A DNA stretch of 36,335 bases from Candidatus Thalassospirochaeta sargassi (GTDB lineage Bacteria; Spirochaetota; Spirochaetia; UBA9216). The stretch spans positions 1 to 36,335 of the forward strand of contig JAQQAL010000032.1 in assembly GCA_028532855.1 (NCBI GenBank). Reading direction: 5' to 3'. The translations under genes and the position numbers were made by a program. Below, piece by piece: positions 25,731 to 34,092 of the stretch. Below the pieces are notes generated by a model, which saw only the letters and a program-made list of their open reading frames with translations, was not told the DNA's origin and searched no databases. Within the stretch, counting starts at the first letter, position 1; each line of letters begins with the position of its first letter.

Positions 25731-26954
25731 ATGAAAGAGAAATCAGTAGTTTCAATAGTAAAAGGCGATATCACTGAATCTCCTGAAAACTATACAAGAA
25801 AAGACCTTGAAACCGTTAAGGCAATGGTTTTAAAATCGCTGGATCTGATTGGCGGATTGGACAAGGTTGTCGGAAAAGCAAAAAATGTAATTGTTAAACC
25901 GAATCTCGTTGAGGTTCCTTTTGAATCAACAGGAGGATCAGTTGTAACGGATCCCAGGGTGCTTGAGGCTGTGATCGAGATTCTTAAGGAATATGGAGTA
26001 GAAAAAGTTGTCGTTGCAGAAGGTAAATCGGTTAACCTGAAACACATCAGCTCCGGCCCCAAGCAGGCGTTTGAAGATGCCGGTCTTGGAGAAATTATCA
26101 GGCGTGCAGGCGGAGAAACCCTTGGCTGGGATGAAGAGCCCTTTGTTTCGGTGCCTAATCCGAATGGTGAGGTTCTTGCTGAAGTCAACGTGCCGAAATC
26201 AATTCTTGATGCTGATCTGTTCATAAATCTGCCTAAGCTTAAAACCCACGGTCAGACTGAGGTCACCTGCGGAATCAAGGCGCTACAGGGAGTCTATTCG
26301 GTAGAAGACAAAGTCCAGTTCCATACAGAAGCGTTTCCCTGGAAGATGGTTGAAATGCTCAGGGTTGCAAAACCCCATCTGACTATTGTCGACGGTCTTA
26401 TTTGTGGTGAGCATTTCGGACCTATTTATACCGAACCGGTAAAGATGGATCTGGTTGTTTCATCTGAAGATGTTGTTTCAATTGATGCCGTAATCTCCGA
26501 GATTATGGGAATAAAGGCCTACGAAGTGCCCATTACACGTCTGGCAGATACTGAAGGAATCGGAAACGGCAAGATGGAAAATATAGAGGTGAGAGGCGAA
26601 TCTGTTGACTCAGTGATGAAGTATTTTGACAGAGCCTTTCTCTGGAACCCGATTGGATATCATAAAAATATAAGAATTTTTGCCGGTGATGCAGGGCGTT
26701 TTACCCTGGCTCAACTTGGCGCGACAGTTAGAAGGCTTGAACTTGAGGGTCTTATTGACGACCTTGAAGAGATCTGCGTCATTGTTGGACACGGGGCTCC
26801 GATACCGGTCCGGGATTATAAAAATGTCTATGTAATAGGCGATAGTGCTGCTGATCACCCATGGAGAGACAGGGCGTTAGGTTTTATCCCGGGTTCTCCC
26901 CCGCTGCCGTCCGTACAGATAGTTGAAGCGTTTAAAACACACTTAAAGAAATAG
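25731..26954 (+). CDS. DUF362 domain protein
   Basis: A 407-residue protein. The ATG at 25731 has AGAGG (25721-25725) before it; a GTG at 25725 would add two residues. The DUF362 pattern is clear: NVIVKPNLVEVPFESTGGSV, TDPRVLEAVIEILKEYGVEK, then FINLPKLKTHGQTEVTCGIK. DUF362 proteins often accompany iron-sulfur or radical enzymes; unlike many, no ferredoxin Cys motif is present here. Function is unknown. It precedes the enolase-superfamily gene by 16 bases and shares its promoter and probable GntR control. Confidence 0.85.
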   Translation: MKEKSVVSIVKGDITESPENYTRKDLETVKAMVLKSLDLIGGLDKVVGKAKNVIVKPNLVEVPFESTGGSVVTDPRVLEAVIEILKEYGVEKVVVAEGKSVNLKHISSGPKQAFEDAGLGEIIRRAGGETLGWDEEPFVSVPNPNGEVLAEVNVPKSILDADLFINLPKLKTHGQTEVTCGIKALQGVYSVEDKVQFHTEAFPWKMVEMLRVAKPHLTIVDGLICGEHFGPIYTEPVKMDLVVSSEDVVSIDAVISEIMGIKAYEVPITRLADTEGIGNGKMENIEVRGESVDSVMKYFDRAFLWNPIGYHKNIRIFAGDAGRFTLAQLGATVRRLELEGLIDDLEEICVIVGHGAPIPVRDYKNVYVIGDSAADHPWRDRALGFIPGSPPLPSVQIVEAFKTHLKK

Positions 26955-26970
26955 GAAGGAAGAGAAAGTT

Positions 26971-28119
26971 ATGAAAATAAAGAGCGTAGAAGCTTATCCC
27001 GTATCATTTCCCCTCGAGGTTCCATCTCAGGATGCAACAGGTGTCTGGCATGACTGGAGCACTGTGCTTGTAAAGATTACAGCAGAAGACGGAAGCTTCG
27101 GCTGGGGTGAAATAGGCCCTCTTCATGGGGGTGGTATAGCCGTTTTTGTTGCTATCGTAGAACACAAGCTTAAGGATATCCTGATTGGGGAAGACTGTTT
27201 TGATAGAGAACGACTCTACCAGAAGATGCTCGGCCGCGGTACAAGCTCATACGCATTCGGTCAGAAGGGGGCTATAGTAACTGCAATTGCAGGTATTGAT
27301 ATTGCCCTCTGGGATCTTGCAGGCAAGCTGCTTGACACTCCTGTTTACAAGATGCTTGGCGGTGCCACCCACGCAAAAATTCCGGCTTATGCAAGCGGGT
27401 TTTTCGGCAAAGAGGGTAGACCCCTTACCCCGGCGGAATGTGCTGATGAAGCAAAGAGCTATGCCGACCAGGGGTTCAAGGGCGTTAAGATGAAGGTGGG
27501 GTATGGAAGCGAGTCGGATCTTGAAAACCTGGCTGCAGTAAGAAAGGCCCTCGGTCCGGACCTTGGCATCATGGTTGATGCAAATCAGGGGTTCAGTTAC
27601 CACAGTGTTATGAAGATTGCTGGACGTATGGCAGAATTTGACCTGACTTTCTTTGAGGAACCGCTTCCGATTAATGATCTGGATGGTATGGCAGAGCTTG
27701 TTAAGGCAGTTGATTTCCCTATTGCCGCAGGTGAGAATTACTATACACGCTATGAGTTCCGAGAAGTTATTTCAAAACGAGCTGTAAATATTGTACAGCC
27801 TGATATTATTCATGCCGGCGGTATCACTGAAACCCGTAAGATAGCCGACATGGCGAGTGCCTGGAACATCCCCCTCGCACCGCATATTCATGCGACTGTC
27901 GGTACTGCGGCAAGTATTCACCTGCTTACCTCAACTCCTAACACCCTTGCGGCAGAATATATTACGAGCGGCGGATCATTCAGACTCAGACGCGAACTCT
28001 TCGGTGATGAGTACATTGCGGAAGACGGATGGGTTTCAGCATCCGATAAGCCCGGCCTTGGAATTGAAATCAGACCTGAGGCGCTCGAGAAATACTATCC
28101 GAAAATCCTGAAGAAATAA
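26971..28119 (+). CDS. Enolase-superfamily enzyme, mandelate racemase-like
   Basis: A 382-residue barrel enzyme that would abstract the proton alpha to a carboxylate with a bound Mg ion. The catalytic Lys motif is K173-M-K175 (GVKMKVGYG), metal ligands are Asp203 (VDANQG), Glu229 or 230 (FFEEPL) and Glu255 (AAGEN), and the His side is Asp278 and His305 (LAPHIHAT). The arrangement is that of mandelate racemase or acid-sugar dehydratases. Acid-sugar dehydration would yield a 2-keto-3-deoxy acid, but other activities are possible. It is the second gene of the GntR-controlled plus-strand unit. Confidence 0.9.
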   Translation: MKIKSVEAYPVSFPLEVPSQDATGVWHDWSTVLVKITAEDGSFGWGEIGPLHGGGIAVFVAIVEHKLKDILIGEDCFDRERLYQKMLGRGTSSYAFGQKGAIVTAIAGIDIALWDLAGKLLDTPVYKMLGGATHAKIPAYASGFFGKEGRPLTPAECADEAKSYADQGFKGVKMKVGYGSESDLENLAAVRKALGPDLGIMVDANQGFSYHSVMKIAGRMAEFDLTFFEEPLPINDLDGMAELVKAVDFPIAAGENYYTRYEFREVISKRAVNIVQPDIIHAGGITETRKIADMASAWNIPLAPHIHATVGTAASIHLLTSTPNTLAAEYITSGGSFRLRRELFGDEYIAEDGWVSASDKPGLGIEIRPEALEKYYPKILKK

Positions 28120-28141
28120 TTAACTAACTGATAAATTATTA

Positions 28142-28177
28142 AGCAGTTCAGTCCTCAGGGACCGGACTGCTTTTTTT
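28142..28177 (+). terminator. Rho-independent terminator
   Basis: AGCAGT pairs with ACTGCT, with an inner GTCC/GGAC stem, followed by seven T residues. It ends the DUF362-enolase operon, and the convergent MFS gene stops at its edge. Confidence 0.8.
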
Positions 28178-29447
28178 ATAGCTTTTTAATGTCGATAGGG
28201 CAAACCATTCTTTTTATAGAAAGCAGGGCTGCAAGCGGCAGGAGTGAAACTGCGGGAAAAACTACCTGCCATGAAGCTGCTGACAGGATGGCCGCAATCA
28301 GGAGTGGGAAAATGGCCGAGGTAAGGTTAAGAGCTCCGTAAATACCGGAATAAAGAGCCCGTTTATCATCAGGGCTTATCTGTACAAGAACAGCCTCACC
28401 AGACATCTTCTGGGCTCCCGCCATTGCACCCAGCAGCGGCGCGATTACATAGATTACCTGATAACTCAAACCGACGCCTACTGCCGCGGTCAGAAGCAGG
28501 GGCATTGTGAACCCCATTACCGACTGTATTCTCATCATACCCTTGAACCCCAGGGGTTTGACTACCCGCGGCCAGATGAGGTTTGCCAATATCATGCCGC
28601 CTGTCTGCAGCAGCACGATTGTTCCGATGAAGTTGTTGTCTATCGGATAAGTAGACATGAAGATCTTCATATAGAAGGGAATGAGCACAATTGAGCTTGA
28701 GAGCAGATTTGCGGTAATCGCATAATTTCTGAAGGTTCTATCATTTTTAAGTATAGTGAACATTGATGAGAAAATAGATATTCGAACAGGCTTTGATTCA
28801 ATGTTGTCGACAGGCTGTTCTCTAATCATCCAGAATCCTGCCGATGCAAGTGCGAGCATCGATGCGGCCATTGTAAACAGCAGTCCGTAGCGCGACATTC
28901 CGTTTTCGGCGGAGATTATGTATCTTGTAAGCAGTCCTGATAGAAAGACACCGATACTCCAGAAAAATTGTTTGTTAAGGAAGAATCGGCTGCGCAGCGA
29001 CTGCGGAATAGTTGAACCAATCAGGGATACATAGGTAATGCCCGCAAAGGCCCCGCTGAGGGTGAAAAGAATAAGTCCGACGTATACCATCAAAAGGATG
29101 AAGCCGGTAGAGAAGGCTTCTGAGCTGAAAAGCAGGAAGCCGATAAGATAAAAAGCGCTCATCCTTGCGTAGATGCCGGCAAGCAGGAAGGGTTTTTTTT
29201 GCTTCCTTGACTGCAGAAAAGGCGAAAACAGAAGCTGTGATATCAGTGGAAGTCCTATCATAATTGTTGTTAGTATTCCAATGTGAATATCAGAGCCTCC
29301 GCTCTGTATAATCAGGGCGGGCAATACAGTATTAACCTCTGTGAAGGTGACTGCAAGAGCCAGAAATATCCCATGAATCATAAACCCGCTGTAGCTGAGT
29401 CTCTGTGCCCGGGAAGCCCTGGTAAAGGGCGATTCTGCATTTTTCAT
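28176..29447 (-). CDS. MFS transporter
   Basis: A 423-residue membrane protein with about twelve hydrophobic helices, including LPALIIQSGGSDIHIGILTT and LLVQISPDDKRALYSG-like loops (VLVQISPDDKRALYSGIYGA). It is a general MFS carrier; no substrate family can be assigned. It follows gntR copy 2 by nine bases on the same strand, so the regulator and carrier are cotranscribed, and the carrier probably handles the regulator's effector or a related compound (inference). Confidence 0.88.
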   Translation of the reverse strand: MKNAESPFTRASRAQRLSYSGFMIHGIFLALAVTFTEVNTVLPALIIQSGGSDIHIGILTTIMIGLPLISQLLFSPFLQSRKQKKPFLLAGIYARMSAFYLIGFLLFSSEAFSTGFILLMVYVGLILFTLSGAFAGITYVSLIGSTIPQSLRSRFFLNKQFFWSIGVFLSGLLTRYIISAENGMSRYGLLFTMAASMLALASAGFWMIREQPVDNIESKPVRISIFSSMFTILKNDRTFRNYAITANLLSSSIVLIPFYMKIFMSTYPIDNNFIGTIVLLQTGGMILANLIWPRVVKPLGFKGMMRIQSVMGFTMPLLLTAAVGVGLSYQVIYVIAPLLGAMAGAQKMSGEAVLVQISPDDKRALYSGIYGALNLTSAIFPLLIAAILSAASWQVVFPAVSLLPLAALLSIKRMVCPIDIKKL

Positions 29448-29456
29448 AAACTGACC

Positions 29457-30062
29457 CTACTGAATATTCTGGTTGACTGTTTTTATTATAAGATCCTTAT
29501 CTCTGCTTTTAATGGCATCGATTATTTTCTTGTGTTCGCTGTAGCTGTCTTTAAGAGAGCTCAGTCTGTTATAGCGCATCATCATTCTCAGGATTAGAAA
29601 ATTCCATGTGTCGTAAAGATGCGAGTCCTCGTAGCGGGAAATGATGTATTCATGCAGTTCAAAGTCGCTCTCTCTAACCTTGATTATATCTCCTGACTCA
29701 CAGGCAAGTCTGAACCATTCAAGAAGATTATCCAGGCGCAGGCTGTCTTCATCAGTTAGGATTTCTGCCATATGAAGGCCTGCAAAGGTTTCTATATCTC
29801 GCCGCATTTTCTTCAGGAGTTTATGAACATCGTCATTGGGTTTTTCGGCCACACGAACACCAATGTTTGGTTTTGCTTCCAGTAAACCCTCTTTTGTCAG
29901 CTGTATGAATGCCTGTTTTACCGGCCCTCTGCTTACACCAAAGCGTTCGGCTACTTCGGTTTCTTTTAACTGTAGATTAGGCTGCAGTTTTTCAGAATAG
30001 ATATCATGTCTGAGTTTCTGTACTATCTGCTCAGTTATTGTAAGTATGCGATCATCGCCCAT
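29457..30062 (-). CDS. GntR-family transcription regulator (FCD type), copy 2
   Basis: A 201-residue paralogue of the GntR at 22744. Its winged helix (LKETEVAERFGVSRGPVKQA) and the segment PNIGVRV match the first copy (PNIGMRV), as does RMMMRYNRLSSLKDSYSEHK. A 14-base palindrome at 30432-30445 differs from operator 1 at only two central positions, so both regulators may recognise nearly the same sequence. It is upstream of an MFS gene and downstream of a MoaD-like gene. Confidence 0.92.
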   Translation of the reverse strand: MGDDRILTITEQIVQKLRHDIYSEKLQPNLQLKETEVAERFGVSRGPVKQAFIQLTKEGLLEAKPNIGVRVAEKPNDDVHKLLKKMRRDIETFAGLHMAEILTDEDSLRLDNLLEWFRLACESGDIIKVRESDFELHEYIISRYEDSHLYDTWNFLILRMMMRYNRLSSLKDSYSEHKKIIDAIKSRDKDLIIKTVNQNIQ

Positions 30063-30128
30063 TGCCTGCTCCCGATGAAGATTACATCATGATATATTTG
30101 CATGTCCTTCTGATTATGTCAAATGTTA

Positions 30129-30392
30129 TCAATCTGTGTTATTCTCTGCTGCAGGATGGACATAAATATCAGCACCGTCCGCAAGTCGTGAATCCATTGA
30201 TAAATATTCATTTTCTGCCATTCTAAACAGTATTGTAGAATCTTTTGTTATGAAATAATCTTCTAATTCGGGATATATTGAACAAAGACTGCTGATTATA
30301 TCCGAAACATAAGCAGGCTGTTTTGAAAACGATAGAAATAGATTTTGTTTGTAGGATGAGATTCCCATTAAATATACTTTGACGGTTATCAC
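30129..30392 (-). CDS. MoaD/ThiS-like protein without C-terminal Gly-Gly
   Basis: A small beta-grasp-like protein: VKVYLMGISSYKQNLFLSF, then YVSDIISSLCSIYPELEDYF, then DSRLADGADIYVHPAAE. The layout (first strand, TV-DLL-like helix, DGD-I-like turn before the final strand) follows MoaD. It ends AENNTD, so it lacks the Gly-Gly tail and cannot form a normal thiocarboxylate. The frame stays open to an ATG at 30458, but the added residues look non-coding; a GTG at 30392 fits the fold better though its ribosome site is poor. It may be a scaffold or partner-binding protein, or decaying. Confidence 0.55.
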   Translation of the reverse strand: MITVKVYLMGISSYKQNLFLSFSKQPAYVSDIISSLCSIYPELEDYFITKDSTILFRMAENEYLSMDSRLADGADIYVHPAAENNTD

Positions 30393-30431
30393 CTGAATAT
30401 TGTAACATAGCCGATAGTAAAAGCAATGAAA

Positions 30432-30445
30432 AATTGCTAACAATT
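30432..30445. promoter_or_regulatory. Candidate GntR operator 3
   Basis: AATTGCTAACAATT matches operator 1 (AATTGTCAACAATT) in 12 of 14 bases and lies between the divergent MoaD-like and GlcG/HbpS-like genes. It is also part of a perfect AAATTG-N4-CAATTT repeat (30431-30446). Confidence 0.5.
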
Positions 30446-30491
30446 TACATGTTAACAAAGAGGATGTATAATTTTTTAAAAGGAGCTGAAT

Positions 30492-30902
30492 ATGAAAAAG
30501 GTTAATGTTCTGACGAACACCGATATTGAGAAGATATATCAGTTATATAAAGAACGAATCGGGGCTGAGGGCGCTGAGTTTGCACTTGCAGTTGCAGACT
30601 CACACGGAGAGCTCGTGTTTTTTATAAAGACGGACAACTGTCCGGTAAGTGCAGCCTCTATTGCCGTCAACAAAGCCTACACCTCAGCCCGGGACCGGCA
30701 GAAAACAAGCAGTCTCGATGCTGCGTCAAAACAGCTCGGTTTTGCCGTGAGCAGTCTTGGGGACATCAGATACACCGGTCTTGGAGGCGGGGTTCCGGTC
30801 GTAGTCGGCGATGACTGGATAGGTGCAGTTGCGGTTAGCGGAATGTCGCAGGAAGAGGACGAAGCGTTGGCTGAGAAGATGGTGAGGGCTGTTACTGGCT
30901 GA
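30492..30902 (+). CDS. GlcG/HbpS-family (PF03928) protein
   Basis: A 136-residue protein of the GlcG/HbpS family, begun with a good AGGAG ribosome site. Typical segments are ALAVADSHGELVFFIKTDNC, SIAVNKAYTSARDR and GGGVPVVVGDDWIGAVAVSG. Members bind small ligands or haem and occur in glycolate, diol and other catabolic operons, often without a proven reaction. It is divergent from the MoaD-like, GntR and MFS genes across candidate operator 3. Its role is unknown. Confidence 0.88.
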   Translation: MKKVNVLTNTDIEKIYQLYKERIGAEGAEFALAVADSHGELVFFIKTDNCPVSAASIAVNKAYTSARDRQKTSSLDAASKQLGFAVSSLGDIRYTGLGGGVPVVVGDDWIGAVAVSGMSQEEDEALAEKMVRAVTG

Positions 30903-30907
30903 GAGGT

Positions 30908-31768
30908 TTATTTCTGTCTATTCCTGTACTGCCGCGGCGAAGACCCCATCACTTTTTTGAAAACCCTTGAAAAATAATAGGGGTCTTCTATTCCAATTCT
31001 ACTGCTGATACTGCTTATACTTTCGGTTGTCATGTCCAGAAGCCGGCATGCAACCTGAATTTTCAATACTGTATAATGCTCAATGGGTGAATGCCCTGTT
31101 TTATTTTTGAACAGCCGACAGAGGTATTGGGGGGTTACAGATACCATCCGTGAAAGCTCGTTTAAACTGAGACTTCCGTCAATACGCGATTCCATTATAC
31201 CTATACAGCTGCTGATTATACCTGATCCATCTTTTATACCGGATTTTCTATCGGCAGAAAGGCTGCTGATCAAAAACCAGAACTTTCCGCAGGAAAGCTC
31301 ATATCCGGTGGGGCTGAGACCCTTTGAGAGTTCTGCGCATATCTCAGAAAATAGCAGTCTGCTTTTATTTCCTGGTTTAAGTTCAAAAGGTTTGCATGCC
31401 TCAGAGCTATAAACATGTCTGCATGCATCTGCCGCAGCCTTTCCGCTGAAGTGAACCCAGAAAATATCCCATGCATTACCTTCCGCACTGCCGTAATTGT
31501 GCGGATAATATTCTGGAATAATAACGGCCTCCCCGGCTTTTATATCATATCGACCTGAATTGCTTTCGATTATGCCTTTTCCGCGTATGCAAATTATGAG
31601 AATACATGAACTACAGCCCTCCGGTCGTTTTACCCAGTGTTCTGCGGCTTGTGGGAAATAGCCTATATCGGTTATGTAAAGGTTTTTTGTGAACTCTTTT
31701 GCAGAGACATAGAGTTCTGGGGGGATTACTATGAGTATCTGGTCTTTAAATCCGTCCCGTTTCTTCAT
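30908..31768 (-). CDS. AraC-family transcription regulator, copy 1
   Basis: A 286-residue regulator. The N-terminal half is a cupin-like sugar-binding domain (IRGKGIIESNSGRYDIKAGE, then IIPEYYPHNYG). The C-terminal 100 residues carry two helix-turn-helix units (LSLNELSRMVSVTPQYLCRL and ISSRIGIEDPYYFSRVFKK). It stops five bases from the end of the convergent GlcG/HbpS-like gene and is divergent from the first UroD-like gene, which it probably controls. Confidence 0.92.
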   Translation of the reverse strand: MKKRDGFKDQILIVIPPELYVSAKEFTKNLYITDIGYFPQAAEHWVKRPEGCSSCILIICIRGKGIIESNSGRYDIKAGEAVIIPEYYPHNYGSAEGNAWDIFWVHFSGKAAADACRHVYSSEACKPFELKPGNKSRLLFSEICAELSKGLSPTGYELSCGKFWFLISSLSADRKSGIKDGSGIISSCIGIMESRIDGSLSLNELSRMVSVTPQYLCRLFKNKTGHSPIEHYTVLKIQVACRLLDMTTESISSISSRIGIEDPYYFSRVFKKVMGSSPRQYRNRQK

Positions 31769-31901
31769 GCTTTAGGTTAATATAATCCATGTTATTTTGC
31801 AATATGATGTATTTTGTATTCATTAATCATGCCTTAGTATAGAATTAAATATTTACTATAAAAATTTTTACAAGATAATAAATTGTTAATAGGAGTGGGG
31901 T

Positions 31902-33176
31902 ATGACATCAAGAGAGAGGGTGGAGATGGCGTTGAGGCATGAAGAACCGGACAGGGTTCCGCTGGATCTTGGAGCCTCCGGGCAGACTGGAATTAACGCT
32001 TCAGTTCTCTATTCTTTGCGAAGAGAACTTGGGCTGGAGGAAAAACCAATTGATATTTGCGAACCCTTTCAGCTGCTTGGGCAGATTGATGAAGATCTCC
32101 GTAAGGCTCTGGGAATAGATACCGTGGCCCTATGGAATCCGGGGACTATGTTCGGTACCCGGTTCGGCAGCTGGACGGACTGGAAGATGCCGGATGGAAC
32201 CCCTGTGAATATGCCGGGTAATTTTCAGTATACAGAGGCTGATGAAGGAGGTTTACTTGTGTATCCTCAGGGTGACAGAACTGCAGCTCCGTCGGTAAGA
32301 CTGCCGGAGGGTGGGACATTTTTCGATAATATTGACAGGGCGCCTGCTTTCGATGAGGGAGATCTTGATCCCCTCAGGGATTTTCAGAATTTGTACGGAA
32401 CCTACTCTGATGAGGATGCCCGATTTATAGAAAACTCCTGCAATGAGTTATATGAGAAAACCGACTGTGCTATTCACTTTAATTTTAACGGTGGTGGTTT
32501 CGGCGATGCAGCTATTATCCCCGGACCATGGGAAAAACAACCTCGTGGGATCCGGAAGCTGGAAGACTGGTATATGGCACATTATATTCATCCGGAATAT
32601 CTTAAAGATCTGTTTGCCTGGCAGACGGAACTTGCGTTTAAGAATCTGGAAATACTGAAAGAGGCCCTGGGCGATAAAATTACTACCATTAACATCTCCT
32701 GCACCGATTTCGGCAGTCAGGCGGGTGAAATGATGTCGGTGGAACATTTTAGAGAATTTTATAAGGATCATTATATAGCCCTCAATAGCTGGGTTCATGA
32801 GAATACGGAATGGTATTCCCATTTTCACTGTTGCGGTTCTATTGTCAATTTTCTTCCGGAATTTGTAGAATCAGGTTTTGATGTATTCAATCCTGTCCAG
32901 CTTAGCGCTGCAGGAATGGATGGACATGAGCTTAAAGAGAATTATGGTGATAAACTTACATTCTGGGGCGGCGGGGTTGATACGCAGAAAACCCTGCCCT
33001 TCGGAACTCCTGATGAGGTTCGAAAAGAGGTTCGTGAGCGTCTTGAGATCCTGTCACCGGGTGGAGGTTTTGTATTTAATACTATTCATAATATTGTTGG
33101 TAACACGCCGGTAGAGAATGTAATAGCAATGTTTGAAGAGGTGAAGTCCTTCAACGCTGGAACATCAGAGGGGTAA
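31902..33176 (+). CDS. UroD-family (MtaA/CmuA-like) protein, copy 1
   Basis: A 424-residue (beta/alpha)8-barrel protein of the uroporphyrinogen decarboxylase/methyltransferase superfamily. It opens with TSRERVEMALRHEEPDRVPL, the usual N-terminus of the non-haem UroD-like group found in catabolic clusters. A Zn-like motif HCCGS (H-x-C) occurs in YSHFHCCGSIVNF, but the usual third thiol near the C-terminus (GC) is FNTIHNI here. The reaction is not known; a methyl or one-carbon transfer is a family-based guess. It is followed after seven bases by an aldose-epimerase-like gene. Confidence 0.88.
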   Translation: MTSRERVEMALRHEEPDRVPLDLGASGQTGINASVLYSLRRELGLEEKPIDICEPFQLLGQIDEDLRKALGIDTVALWNPGTMFGTRFGSWTDWKMPDGTPVNMPGNFQYTEADEGGLLVYPQGDRTAAPSVRLPEGGTFFDNIDRAPAFDEGDLDPLRDFQNLYGTYSDEDARFIENSCNELYEKTDCAIHFNFNGGGFGDAAIIPGPWEKQPRGIRKLEDWYMAHYIHPEYLKDLFAWQTELAFKNLEILKEALGDKITTINISCTDFGSQAGEMMSVEHFREFYKDHYIALNSWVHENTEWYSHFHCCGSIVNFLPEFVESGFDVFNPVQLSAAGMDGHELKENYGDKLTFWGGGVDTQKTLPFGTPDEVRKEVRERLEILSPGGGFVFNTIHNIVGNTPVENVIAMFEEVKSFNAGTSEG

Positions 33177-33183
33177 TGAATCT

Positions 33184-34092
33184 ATGTTAATCCGGGAAGG
33201 CAGTTATAAACAGCTTGATTCAGTAATAATTGAGAATGAAATCATTCGTGCCGAGATAGTCCCCTCCTCCGGGGCCAGGACCGCTTCACTTATCTATAAA
33301 CCCGAGAATGCGGAGCTGTTATGGCAGAATGAATCCGCAGAGCATGCTCCCGTGAAATATGCCCAGAACTTTCCCGAGGGGGAGAAGTCCGGGTTTGATG
33401 AAATGTTTCCTACAATCAATGAATGTGTATATCCGGATTATCCATGGGAAGGGACGATGCTTCCGGATCATGGTGAAGTATGGGCACTGCCCTGGCAAAA
33501 GGAGATACAACCCGATGCTGCGATTTTTACTGTGCACGGAATGCGGCTGCCTTACAGCTTCTCGAAGCGGGTCCGGCTTGAGGATGCTGTGCTGAAAACC
33601 GTATACCGCCTTGAAAATCACAGCCCGTATTCTATGCTCTTTCTGTATGCAGCGCATCCGCTGTTTAATGTTGAGCCCGGCGACCGGATTGAGGTCCCAG
33701 CCAATCTTGATGAGTTTCGGAACGCAGTCCCCTCAATCGCATTGCCTGAATACGGAAGTCTTCACAGCTGGTCGGACGAGTTTGCGGTTATGCCTGATCA
33801 GTCACCCGACGGCTATAAAAAGTACTATTTTACAGGTGAAAATACAGAAGGCTGGTGTGCGCTTCATCGTGCAGCACTGGGGTTAGAAATCAGGATGTCG
33901 GTTTCAGCAAAACAGCTGCCTTTTCTCGGTATCTGGATGAATGAGGGGGGCTGGGATAAGCAGTTTAACCTGGCCCTTGAACCAGCTTCTGCCCCGATGG
34001 ATGATCTTCCGGCAGCTCGAAAATTCGGTGCTGAGTCAGTTATAGCTCCTAATGAAGTTATCGAATGGAATCTAGATATTCAGTTGAATTAA
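33184..34092 (+). CDS. Aldose 1-epimerase-like (galactose mutarotase fold) protein
   Basis: A 302-residue beta-sandwich protein. Features include IVPSSGARTASLIYKPENAE, FDEMFPTINECVYPDYPW, LPDHGEVWALPW and LYAAHPLFN; the last His and the Glu-rich end (LALEPASAPMDD) match the active-site region of mutarotases. It probably binds or equilibrates a sugar anomer. It is cotranscribed with UroD-like copy 1. Its stop overlaps the stop of the convergent AraC gene by four bases. Confidence 0.85.
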   Translation: MLIREGSYKQLDSVIIENEIIRAEIVPSSGARTASLIYKPENAELLWQNESAEHAPVKYAQNFPEGEKSGFDEMFPTINECVYPDYPWEGTMLPDHGEVWALPWQKEIQPDAAIFTVHGMRLPYSFSKRVRLEDAVLKTVYRLENHSPYSMLFLYAAHPLFNVEPGDRIEVPANLDEFRNAVPSIALPEYGSLHSWSDEFAVMPDQSPDGYKKYYFTGENTEGWCALHRAALGLEIRMSVSAKQLPFLGIWMNEGGWDKQFNLALEPASAPMDDLPAARKFGAESVIAPNEVIEWNLDIQLN

